From assembly GCA_920105625.2 (NCBI GenBank), contig OV050030.1, positions 144,655,877 to 144,719,876 on the forward strand: a stretch of DNA of 64,000 bases, in the 5' to 3' direction. Shown here piece after piece: positions 9,610 to 18,946 of the stretch. Source of the stretch: Clusia tigrina (Eukaryota > Arthropoda > Insecta > Diptera > Clusiidae). A program made the translations under genes and the position numbers. The notes below the pieces were generated by a model. The model was not told where the DNA came from. It ran no database searches and saw nothing but the letters and a program-made list of their open reading frames with translations. Numbering within the stretch: position 1 is the stretch's first letter; every line of letters begins with the position of its first letter.

Positions 9610-10429
9610 CGGCCATGGCGAAGGCCGCCGCAGCTAAAAATACCACCAAGCCAGAAGTGGGTAAACCCGATGCAGTGGTGAAAAAGGGATGGTTCATGCT
9701 CGCCCCCGGGCAAAGCCGAAGACACTCGCTAAAGCGAAGCCGAACAGACCAGATGCAATTGTCATCAAGGGAACGGGAGTGACAACCTATGCGGAGATCT
9801 TGCGGAGGATAAAGACGGAGCCGCACCTTGGGGAATTGGGCGAGAGAGTGAAGAAAATAAGGAAAACCGCGAAAGGTGAGCTGCTACTCGAATTAGCCAC
9901 GACAGCGGATCCAAGGACGGTCACTCTGCGGGAAGCAGTAGCAAATACACTGGCGACTAGTGTGGAGGTGCGTCAACTCACCCAGGAGACTGTGCTGGAA
10001 ATAAAGGATTTGGACGAGATCACCACGGTAGAGGAAGTTCACGAAGCGCTGTGCAAAGAGCTGAGCACTTTCGAAAAGCTCCCCGTGACCGCGATTAGGT
10101 CCCTTCGGAAAGCGTACGGTGGAACGCAAACAGCCACCATCAGTTTGCCCCCTCTGGCAGCCGCGGCGCTACTGGCCGGGAAACTGAGAGTCGGATGGAC
10201 CTCTTGTCGGGTGCATGGAAACGTAGTACCCACACGTTGCTACAAGTGTATGGAGTTTGGGCATATTGCCAAAAAGTGCAGTAGGAAGGAGGACTGGCGG
10301 AATCGGTGCTACAGATGCGGCGCCGAAGGCCACAACGCCAGCGAGTGTAGCGAAAGCCCAACTCTGCAAGACCAAAGGCCGCAAGGATACGGAGCACTCG
10401 ACAGGATGCAGAATATGCCCGTCGTATAA
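9610..10429 (+). pseudogene. LINE ORF1 (Gag-like, zinc knuckles)
   Basis: The main frame 9689-10429 encodes 246 aa: a conserved IKGTGVTTYAEILRRI block, a region around LLLELATTADPRTVTLREAV, then two CCHC knuckles, CYKCMEFGHIAKKC and CYRCGAEGHNASEC, near residues 187-230. This layout is that of R1/I-group LINE ORF1 proteins that bind the RNA. The N-terminal part (from 9615, MAKAAAAKNTTK) lies in a different frame joined near 9700, so one indel is present. Confidence 0.8.
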
Positions 10430-10461
10430 GCAAGCAGTAAAGGAGTCAAAACGCATGGAAT

Positions 10462-10852
10462 GAAGTTACTCCAGTTTAACCTCAATCACTGCGCAGCTGG
10501 ACAAGACCTACATGAGCAAATGGTGAAAGAGCATAAGATCGACGCCGCTGTGCTCAGTGAACCGTATCGTGGAAAGCACCAATGAGTCTGGGTCGAGGAC
10601 AATACTTGCCGAGCTGCAATATGGGTGTGCGGAGTCAAGCCACCTCAACTCGCGGATGTCAGGAGGGATGAAAACTACGTCAGGGCAACCATAGGAGGAA
10701 CCACGGTTTACAGTTGATACATGGCACCAAGCCCAACTACGGATGAGTTTGAGTAGGCGGTAGATAGACTCGTTCTAGATGCACATGGCAGGAACCCTGT
10801 AGTAATTGCTGGTGATTTCAACGCATGGGCAATTAAATGGTGTTGCGGCCGG
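10462..10852 (+). pseudogene. LINE ORF2 endonuclease fragment
   Basis: From ATG at 10462 it reads as an APE-type endonuclease: LQFNLNHCAAGQDL at the start, DAAVLSEPYRG, and VVIAGDFNAWA just before the deletion at about 10840. Three in-frame stops are visible. It is the target-cleaving domain of the LINE, now dead. Confidence 0.75.
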
Positions 10853-11360
10853 AGTACACCAAAGAGATGGCAGACAAACTTGCCAGGAAAGGAACATCAT
10901 CTCCATTTGTAGGACCCGAACCATTCTGTGGATTAGGATCGGGTAGCATCTCCCGTATTATCTGGGAAGAAGAAACAAAGAAGATTATACTGGGAAAAAT
11001 TACCGGGGTTATCACATTCCAAATTAGCGCTAGGGACATACAACCCAAAACGCTACGAGGACTCTATGAATCTAACGAAGAATAACTTGAGAATCATTAC
11101 GGGACTGCTAACAGGAAATTGTAGGTTGAATTATCACCTAACGAAACTGGGAATTTCCCTGATGCTCTTTGTAGGTTCTGCAAGGAAGAGGACGAGATCG
11201 CACAACATGTGTTAGGAACTTGCCCCGCCTTGATGCACAAGAGAAGGAAATACCTTGGCGTATTCATCATACTCGATGAAGAACTCAGACTCTGTGAAGT
11301 AGGACCAATACTCCAATTCATCGAGGGAATTGGGCTAAGAGAAATACTCTAGGTCCACGA
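10853..11360 (+). pseudogene. LINE ORF2 C terminus (RNase H end and Cys/His domain)
   Basis: Joined to the endonuclease remnant by a deletion. Residues MADKLARKGTSS come from the end of RNase H; the following PFCGLGSGSISRII stretch and CRFCKEEDE...HVLGTCPALMHKRRKYL segment are the C-terminal Cys/His domain typical of I/R1-group LINEs. A stop at about 11083 and a frameshift break it. Nearly identical to 20790-21270. Confidence 0.75.
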
Positions 11361-11560
11361 AGGGGGCACAATAGATCTTATAGGTATTTTTTTTTTTGGT
11401 AGAGAGGGTAAAAATGCCTGCCGCATCATCAAAACGTTCGTCACAGGTTTGGTATGTGAGAATTGCACCCACTAAAACATCCCCCTCCCTCACTGAGAAC
11501 ATCTCCCCACCCTGGAACCCTTTTTATACTTCCTTCAAGGTGGAGATTCTCACTTCGTCC

Positions 11561-12364
11561 CTATTGGTCTCTCAACATTATTCCTGCGTCCAGGTCCCGT
11601 TTTTTCCGCCGGAGCACATTTTCCACATATTTATCTACGTGGTCCCAGTTTTCTTTGCTGCTTAGCATAACCTCCACAATGTTCTCGGTGGCTAAGGTTT
11701 CCCCGATTTCCATTTCAAGCGTGGTGCGCTCTGTTTGCCTCCTAGTGCATTTGAAAAAGGTGTGCTCTGCATCATCCACATTGCTGTCGCCGTATATGCA
11801 CTCAGGCCCTCGAATTTTTCCCATTCGGTGTAGATACTTGCAGAAGTATCCGTGACCAGACAGTAACTGCGTGAGGTAGAAATTTACGGTTCCGGCTGTT
11901 CCTCCTATCCAGCTCGCTATGTCGGGTATGAGTCTCGCTGTCCATCTTCCGCGACTCTCGGCGGCCCATCGTTCCTGCCAATGGTGCACGGTTTATTGCT
12001 TTATATGCTGCGCGGTTCCTCTGGTATTCTTACCCATCTTGGCTTCTCGTAGGTGTTTTCGTTCGAGGGCCAAGAGATCGATAGGGATTAAGCAGCTACT
12101 TACCAGAATTGCCGGCTCCGATACAGTACGGTACGCTGAAGCTACTCGCAGAGCTGCGGTTCGTTGTACGGACGATAAAACTTTTCTTCGGGCGTGCACC
12201 TTTAGCTTGTCAGCCCACAATTCGCTACCATACAGCAGAATGGAGTGCGTTGTCATCATCAGAAGCTTCCTCTTGATGGATGTCGGCCCTCCGAAGTTTG
12301 CCATTAGTCTGCTGAGAGAAGCCGTTTCCCGTGCTGCCTTCGTCGCCGCATTTTGCATTTGCGC
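11561..12364 (-). pseudogene. LINE ORF2 C-terminal region (minus strand)
   Basis: Two frames continue the RT thumb and C terminus: 11993-12358 (HSILLYGSELWADKL, SVQRTAALRVASAYRTV) and 11561-11989 (YLTQLLSGHGYFCKYLHRMG, then CIYGDSNVDDAEHTFFKC). The latter is the CCHC-like C-terminal domain of R1-group LINEs. The frames are separated by a stop near 12360 and one near 11990. Confidence 0.8.
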
Positions 12365-13824
12365 CTAGTAGGTGAGCTTGGAGTTAAGCTGAATTCTTAG
12401 GTACTTTATCACCGTTTGTGTCCTGATGGTCTCGGAGCAAACTCTCAAGTCGATTTCTATTGGAATGTGCTTTCTCGTGAGGAATAGCAGTTCCGTCTTT
12501 TCCGTGGCCAACTTCAAGCCATGTGAATCGAGCCACCTCTGGGTTCTGATCATGACCTGGTTCAGCTTTCTTTGGGCGTCTTCCGAGTCGCGTGCGGTGA
12601 TGACAGCCGCAATATCGTCTGCGTATCCGACTAGATGAGTGTCACCTGGCATCTCTATGCGCAAAATGCCATCGTAGCTTATATTCCGAAGGTCCGGTCC
12701 GAGGATGGACCCTTGCGCTGCCCCTGACGTGATGATTTTGCTTCGGGTGCCATTGTTGGTCTCGTATAACAACATTCTATCTTTAAGATAGCTCCGGATT
12801 ATCTTCTTCAGATAAGCTGGTATCTGAAAACGATTTTCAAGTGCCTCGATCATATCCACCCACCTAGCGCTGTTGAAAGCGTTTCTTACGTCTAATGTAA
12901 CAAGGAGTACCACTCGCCTGGAGTAGTGATTTGCTTGCTGTGCCGCTAGCACACTTTCTATGACGTCTTCTACGGCGCCAATTGTGGACTTTCCTGGTCG
13001 AAAACCGTGTTGTCGAGTGGATAATCCCCCAGCGTTTTCAATGGCTGCTGCTATTCGGGGTTTGAGGAGTCGCTCCATAAGTTTTCCCGCGGTGTCTAGC
13101 ATACACAGTGCTCGATATGCTGACGGTGATTCAGGGCTTCCTTTTCCCTTGCTGATGAGCACTAGCCGCTGTCTTTTCCATACGTCTGGGAATATTCCTT
13201 CTGTCAGGCAGGCATTGTATATATCGAGGAGTACTTGGGCATGGCTATTTGACACAATTTTGAGGACTTCTGCTGGAATACCGTCGATACCCGGTGCTTT
13301 GTTGCTCTGTAGGGTTATGGCGGCTGCTTTAAGTTCGTCTTCCGTGAAAGGAGGTGGGACTTCCTTGACCAGCACTTCCGATTCTTCTCTTAAGGCATGT
13401 ATAGGAAATATAGCGTTTACTATGTTTTCCATAGCATGGTCTTCTAGTTGGGGTACCGATACTCTTGCTCCAAGCTTTTTCATTACGACTTTATATCCCA
13501 GTCCCCATGGATTGTTGTTTATGTCGTTTCGGAGCTCCTCCCATTTCTTCTCCTTGCTGGTGCGAATAGCAGTTTTGAAGATTTTCCTAGCAGCTGGGAG
13601 ATCTTCTCTTTCGGCAATCGCGGATCCAACACGCCTGGCCCTAGTGTATTTTATTCTACACCGCAGATAGACCCGTCTGAGTTGAGCTATTTCCTCTGTC
13701 CACCAGTATGTTGCTTACTTGGGGTTGTTGCTGGTTTGTTACTCCCTCTTCTGGCGATCGCATAATTTTGCTACTTCTTCTAAAGCAGTTTCCCCTTTCT
13801 GGTTCGCTTGGAGTTACTTTCTGA
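12365..13824 (-). pseudogene. LINE ORF2 reverse transcriptase (minus strand)
   Basis: The longest frame, 12365-13483 (372 aa), contains the RT fingers and palm: LQSNKAPGIDGIPAEVLK, GFRPGKSTIGAVEDVI, VTLDVRNAFNSARW, GAAQGSILGPDL and the catalytic GYADDIAAVI. Upstream sequence to 13824 (YWWTEEIAQLRRVYLRCR) is the linker between endonuclease and RT, in other frames with stops. The endonuclease is absent. These motifs are characteristic of R1/Jockey-group RTs. Nearly identical to 26995-28170. Confidence 0.85.
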
Positions 13825-14071
13825 TGTAGTAGTGCAACATCCCCTCAACGATAATAATAATAATAATAATGTCAGTATGTAAGTACGAGTATATGTATGT
13901 CAATGTGTCGCATTACAGTTCACTGCAAGTATTGCTGACCGACGCACTTTACAAGTATGTAAATGTACGCTACCAAACATGGTGGCATTGGTCGACTTGA
14001 GGGTCTGCAGCTCGCGGTCGTGACGAGAGTGTTGCACCACCCTCACCCTTAAGAGAAAAGTTGGGGTGTCA
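13825..14071 (-). repeat. gypsy-H 3' LTR, block A copy
   Basis: Non-coding. On the minus strand it begins TGACACCCCAACTTTTC and ends at TGCACTACTACA, so TG...CA ends; it lies directly downstream of the gypsy-H integrase. It includes an (AAT)n run at 13851-13869. The same sequence occurs at 28512-28755. The outer boundary is tentative because the LINE abuts it. Confidence 0.55.
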
Positions 14072-15243
14072 AGTTAAAATATTTAAATTTCTTATAAAAT
14101 AAAAATTTAAATTTATATATATAAATTTTTTTTTTACTTAAATACTTATATTTATGATCATGTAAAATTGTCTTATTGTATAATTCTTCATTAAATTCTT
14201 ATACATAATTCTTATGAATATACGCATTATACTAATTATTAAGTGTATATAACCTGTAATAATTTCTTTAATTGATTAGTATGGAATTCTTTATGGATTC
14301 CATCTACATATATTATAGAATTAACGCCTTTGCGTTCAATTACATGGTCCTTTGTGTGGATATTGATGCTTAAGTCTATTTTCTACTCTAAGTAAAACTA
14401 AATCTCCTATATCTACTTCTAATTTTTTACAATTTATTTTGTTATTAGCATGTACACGCTTATTTTTTATTGCCGTTGCAATATTGTATGCTCGAGTAAG
14501 TGCATGGCTCAACTTGGTCTTGAATTCATTCATATAATTTTTGTTATTTTTGATTTCATTGTTGACACTCTCATTTTTGTGAGTTCATACAAGTTCATAT
14601 GTGGAATAACCAGTGTCAATGTGCGGTGTCGTGACATACGCAAACGAAAAGTATTTATTTGTGTGTCCCATTGATTATTTATATTATTTGTAAGCAGAAA
14701 TTCATTTAATACTCTGTGATTTCGTACTAACGCACCTATAGTTTGATGGTGGTACGGAGTTGAAAACGTTTGTTTTATTTTTAATAGAGAACAGATGTTG
14801 TTTAACAGCTCATTTGTGAATTCCGTGCCACAATCTGATTTTAGAATTTTAAAATTACCGTACTTAATTATAAATTGTTCAACTATTGTGCGTGCGCAGT
14901 CGTTGCGTCTTTAGTTTCCATTTGATATAATACAACGTATTTTGTTAGTTCGCATTGCATTGTTAGAATGTATCTGCACCCGTTAGATATTCGCAATGGT
15001 CCTAAAGTGTCTATTGAAATTGTCTCAAAACTCGTGTGTGGTGTGTTACAGTTAAAGGTTCTTTAGTGTGTCTGGTTTGTTTACTCATTTTACATATTTC
15101 ACATCTGGATACAAAATCTTTAACCATAAGACTCATATCTTTCCAAATATATCTTTGCTTAATTTTTATTAGCATTCTTTTTATACCTACTCTATGCATA
15201 GAGTTGTGATAATTATCAATTGTGTTATATTTTTCTAATATAT
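14072..15243 (-). pseudogene. pol: gypsy-H integrase relic, block A
   Basis: Ty3/gypsy integrase in several frames. 15011-15277 carries the HHCC zinc-binding part (YHNSMHRVG to CEICKMSKQTRHT). The core between 14540 and 15010 is readable only in mixed frames (a TEFTNELLNNICSLL-like stretch near 14800). 14336-14533 is the C-terminal region (KLEVDIGDLVLLRVENR, HKGPCN). The right end is interrupted at 15243 by SAP-gypsy with the 4-bp duplication ATAT. 14088-14330 is AT-rich with no supported gene. 14087/14088 is the uninterrupted counterpart of the Helitron-2 insertion site. Confidence 0.75.
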
Positions 15244-15866
15244 TGAAACGTGATAGCTCAGTGAAAAGGGATTGCATACTTTTAGGATCCCATCAGTAGA
15301 ATGAGTGCCCCCTATGAGTCAAGATGCGAACTATTCGAATAAAAGCTTATTCAAGAACCATCTGTCGGTAATATCAAAAGAGAATATTCTCAACTTCTGT
15401 CGAAATGGATCGAAAATTCTAGAAAATACGAGAATGGCGAAGAATTCTCTACTCCAACCTTTCGAAAACTATAAAAGCGACAAGACTGTTCAAAGTCGAG
15501 TACAGTAGATCAGAGACCGTAGAAGTGTGTACATCAGGCATTTTAATCGAAGCAGCAGTATTATCAGTATTTGTAATTTTGCTAAGTGATGAAATTCATT
15601 ATTAAATAAAATGATGAAATTACTTATTAAATAAAGTGACTAATGGTTTGTGAAATAAAGTGCAAATAATAACTAAGTAAACTTTAAGCCTAATATTAAA
15701 TGTGTAAATAGCAATAACTAAATAAATCTAATTATTTTAATTTAACCAGCGATTGTTTGATTACTATACAATCCAGTGGTACGAGTCCGAGTACAGAGAG
15801 TTAGAGAAATTGTCAGGACGGCAATTTTGTAACAGAGTAAATTGTCAAGAGGGCAATTTCGTAACA
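15244..15866 (+). repeat. SAP-gypsy A 5' LTR
   Basis: Starts TGAAACGTGATAGC and ends GTAACA. It contains a TATA box (15470-15476), heat-shock-element-like GAA/TTC repeats just upstream, and several AATAAA-type signals after 15600. Its sequence is near-identical to 18947-19569 and 32831-33453. Confidence 0.88.
15382..15476 (+). promoter_or_regulatory. Putative LTR promoter with heat-shock-element-like array and TATA box
   Basis: Within 95 bases lie GAATATTC (15382-15389), GAAAATTCTAGAA (15412-15424, three alternating pentamer units), an imperfect GAATTCTC (15442-15449), TTCGAA (15461-15466) and TATAAAA (15470-15476). Alternating nGAAn/nTTCn units upstream of a TATA box are the layout of insect heat-shock promoters. 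The divergent 3' LTR retains the pattern with changed spacer bases (GAAGCTTC, GAAGTTTC). Confidence 0.5.
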
Positions 15867-15867
15867 A

Positions 15868-15887
15868 TAGGTGTCAGAAGTGGGATT
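15868..15887 (+). other. SAP-gypsy A primer-binding site (tRNA-Leu type)
   Basis: TAGGTGTCAGAAGTGGGATT starts two bases after the LTR. Apart from one mismatch (A for G at the second position) it complements a tRNA-Leu 3' end (…CCCACTTCTGACACCA). The copy at 19572 has the perfect TGG start. Confidence 0.65.
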
Positions 15888-15904
15888 GTGTATCTGTAAT
15901 AAAC

Positions 15905-18264
15905 ATGGTTAAATTTGAAAAACTGAGATTGGAGCAGCTCAAGAAGGAGCTTGAGCGCTTAAATTTGCAAACACAAGGGCTTAAAGCGGAGCTGCAGGTG
16001 AGACTAAGAACCGCTTTAGAGGAGCAGGGTATAGACGTCGATGAGCATGAATTCCAGTGTGAAGAGCCAACGACATCTCGCCACGAAGAAACACCCCCAG
16101 AAACTACCACGGGTAACTTTGACATGAGTGCACTTATCGGGCTAATACAGATGCAGTTACAAAAAAAATCTCAAGCAGCTGAAGAGAGGATCCAGCAGCA
16201 GTTACAACAAAACGCTGTAGCAGCCGGAGAGAGAATGCAGCAGCGAGATGAAAAGATGCAGCAACAATTACAACCAAATGCTCAAACCGTCGAAAAGAGT
16301 GTTGCATCCGTCAAAGAGGACGTAGAAAGAGTGCTGAATCGCTCAAACAAGCAGTCAAAGAGGATGTCAAAGAACAGTTACAGCAGAGTGAAATACGACT
16401 TACTCAACTAGTGGAAAAGAACTCACAGCAGATGAAAGAAATGTCCGAGATGGTAGACAGGAAGGTTTGTGAAATTGAGACACGGCAAGAATCGCTCGAA
16501 AAATCTTTAGTACAAAGGCAGAATGAATTTAAGCAACAAATAGAACAAAGAATTAATCTACTACAGGCAGGTGTATTGCCTGTGCCAGCTTTATCCTCAA
16601 TAAAACTGAAGCCTCCTACCTATGATGGAACCACGACATTTAGTGTCTTCAGAATGCAGTTTGAGACTACCGCTAGCACAAATGGTTGGAGTGCTCGCGA
16701 AAAAGTGGCTGCATTAACCATTTCATTGAAAGGTGCTGCCGCTGATGTGCTTCAAACTATCTCAGAAAGTGAGCGAGACTGCTATGAAAGCTTAATGAAT
16801 GCCGTTCAGCGCAAGTATGGTAGTGAACACCGGAAGCAGATGTACCAAGTAGAGCTACGAACACGTGTACAGAAGAGTGGTGAGTCTCTACAACAGTTTG
16901 CGGCGGAAGTGGAACGGTTGGCTCATCTTGCCTACCCAGGAGAGATCACTGAGAGGTGTATGATGGACACCTTTGTATATGGCATTCGCGATGCGGAGAT
17001 AAAGCGTTCTGCAATAACTAATCCAAAAGCTACATATATGGAGACAGTAGCTAGCGCTTTGCTATCAGAGACAGCAGCATTGGTGTGTCGGTCAGAATGC
17101 ACAGCACGTCAGATAAGAGTCGAGAACAGACAAAGTTTCACGGGCAAATGTTTTACCTGCGGTGATGTGGGGCACATGGCTCGTGATTGTCAGTTGAGAT
17201 GGAAACATTATGCAACACACGCTCCGGTAAGATTGCCAAAGCAAGACAAAGTCCGAATTAGGGAATCGGAAAAGATTGTCAAGCCGGGAAATGACCGGAC
17301 TCCCACAACTGATGGCCCAAGAATCTTCGTTTCTCAGATGGCGCGGAAAAATAACAGCCTAACTGTCAACAGTGTAATAAGCGGAAGAAAAATTGTGGTA
17401 ACATTGGATACGGGGGCATCACATTCCATAATCAGAAAGGATCTCGTTCGGGGAATCGAGCCGCTTCAGGGAATAAGTTTGCGTACGGCAACTGGAGATG
17501 ATGCACCGGTACTTGGAAAACTTACACGGAAAATCACTATCGGCACCACAACAGTGAAGCACGAGTTTATAGTTGCGGATATTGTGGATGAAGTAATCTT
17601 AGGTGTATATTTCATGATTCGGAATGGATTCACACTAGATTTTAAAAGCCGAGTACTGAAATATGCGAACACCGAAATACCGTTATTTATAGGTGATGAT
17701 AAGTATGGAGCTGTTAAACAAGCCATTGTATCGCGACGGACAAAAATCGCACCCAAGTCAGTTATACGGGCCAAAATGGGCGGAGATGTTGGGAAGCATA
17801 AGAGCCGAATCGTACCAGAAAAAGTAGTGAATATTTCAAATACCGCTGAAACCATAGCGAAAAAGAAGGTAAGGTGCCACAGAATTTCAGCAATTGTAAA
17901 CTGTGAGAGGCAACCGCGAGTCACGAAAAGCAAGATACGAGCTAATACAAAGGTACCCGACGATCTAGCGAAAGAATGGTCTAAAGAGTCATATACAGTA
18001 CTTCCATGCAGCAATTGTATACCTAAAAAACGAGGACAGTTGAATGAAATTCATGGAAACAGCAGAAATCGTACGCAACTGATGAGTGATAAAAGGAAAG
18101 CGAGATATGATGTACGAGTAAACTCTAAGGGATTTCAGGATGGGCAACTAGTTATGCTTCATAATCCGCAAAGGAAAAGTGGATTATCGCCAAAACTGCA
18201 AACTCACTGGGAAGGACCTTATAAGGTAATAAAACGGATCAAATATGTTAGATACCGCATCTAG
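15905..18264 (+). pseudogene. gag: SAP-gypsy A Gag-protease fused to integrase C terminus
   Basis: Starts at Met 15905 (MVKFEKLRLEQL). Residues ~1-40 resemble a SAP DNA-binding motif (LRLEQLKKELERLNLQTQGLKAELQVRL), followed by a Gln-rich coiled coil. One missing A near 16330 shifts the frame; the remainder is open from about 16391 to 18264. It contains the gypsy capsid region (MQFETTASTNGWSAREKV), a zinc knuckle (CFTCGDVGHMARDC, ~17155) and an aspartic protease site (VTLDTGASHSIIRKDL, ~17400). At about 17878 the sequence jumps to an integrase C-terminal chromodomain-like end (LQTHWEGPYKVIKRI). No RT or integrase core. Confidence 0.82.
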
Positions 18265-18377
18265 TGGACGAGAAATGTCAGGAGCAAAATGAAAGTCGTT
18301 CATTTAGAGAGAGTATCTCCTTATAAACGTTGCAGTACTATCCCTGTTCGGGACGAACAAGTCTAAGCGGAGGGCAG

Positions 18378-18942
18378 TGAAACGTGATAGCTCAGTGAAA
18401 AGGGATTGCATACTTTTAGGTACCCATCTGGAGAATGAGTGCCCCCTGTGAGTCAAGATGCGAACTATTCGAATAATAGCTTATTCAAGAACCATCTGTC
18501 GGTAATATCAAAAAGAATATTCTCGACTTCCGTCGAAGAGGATAGAAGCTTCTAGATAATACGAGAATAGCGTGGAAGTTTCTACACCAACCATTCGAAA
18601 ACTATAAAAGCGACAAGACTGTTCAAACTCGAAGACATTCGAACAGAGATCGTTTCAGTGTGTACATCGAGCATTATATTCGAAGCAGCAGTATTTGTAA
18701 TTGTGCAAAGTGATGAAATTCATTGTGAAATAAAGTACAAATTATAAAGAAGTAAACTTTAAGCCTAATATTAAATGTGTAAATAGCAATAGTTAAATAA
18801 AGTTAATTATTTTAATTTAACCAGCGATTGTTTGATTACTACACGATCCAGTGGTACGAATCCGAGTACAGAGAGTTAGAGTAAATTGTCAGGAGGGCAA
18901 TTTCGTAACAGAGTAAATTGTCAAGAGGGCAATTTCGTAACA
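18378..18942 (+). repeat. SAP-gypsy A 3' LTR, divergent type
   Basis: 565 bp, starts TGAAACGTG after the purine tract and ends GTAACA. It lacks blocks present in the 5' LTR (near 15600) and differs at many positions (e.g. CGAAGACATTCGAACAGAG). The TATA box (18603-18609) and GAAnnTTC units are kept. This LTR does not derive from the same template as the 5' LTR at 15244. Confidence 0.85.
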
Positions 18943-18946
18943 ATAT

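Larger units (their letters stand above)
9604..11387 (+). mobile_element. R1-like non-LTR retrotransposon (LINE), block A copy
   Basis: Plus-strand LINE with a CCHC-bearing ORF1, the start of an ORF2 endonuclease and, after an internal deletion near 10840-10855, the end of RNase H plus the C-terminal Cys/His region. The RT is wholly missing. A second, 3' fragment of the same family is at 20631-21315 and keeps about 150 bp of RNase H absent here. The 5' end abuts the Copia LTR; the 3' end abuts the poly(T) tract of the minus-strand LINE at 11388. Confidence 0.8.
11388..13824 (-). mobile_element. 5'-truncated R1-like LINE, minus strand, block A copy
   Basis: Second LINE family, reading leftwards. 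Its 3' end is the T tract at 11388-11397 (a poly(A) tail on the minus strand). It holds most of ORF2 RT and C-terminal sequence and is cut in ORF2 at about 13824, where gypsy-H LTR sequence begins. A paralogue lies in two pieces in block B: 21316-21725 and 27011-28511. Confidence 0.85.
15244..18942 (+). mobile_element. SAP-gypsy A: LTR retrotransposon deletion derivative
   Basis: Flanked by ATAT on both sides (15240-15243 and 18943-18946). It has a 623-bp 5' LTR, a primer-binding site complementary to the tRNA-Leu 3' end, gag-protease, the integrase C-terminal end, a purine-rich tract (AAGCGGAGGGCAG) and a 565-bp 3' LTR. RT, RNase H and the integrase core are missing through an internal deletion that block B shares. 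Unusually, the two LTRs differ strongly while the 5' LTR nearly matches those at 18947 and 32831. Confidence 0.87.

Noticed and set aside
12960..13670. 236-aa plus-strand open frame
   Set aside because: Antisense shadow of the minus-strand LINE RT; the same shadow appears in block B at 27662-28357, and the RT motifs lie on the other strand.
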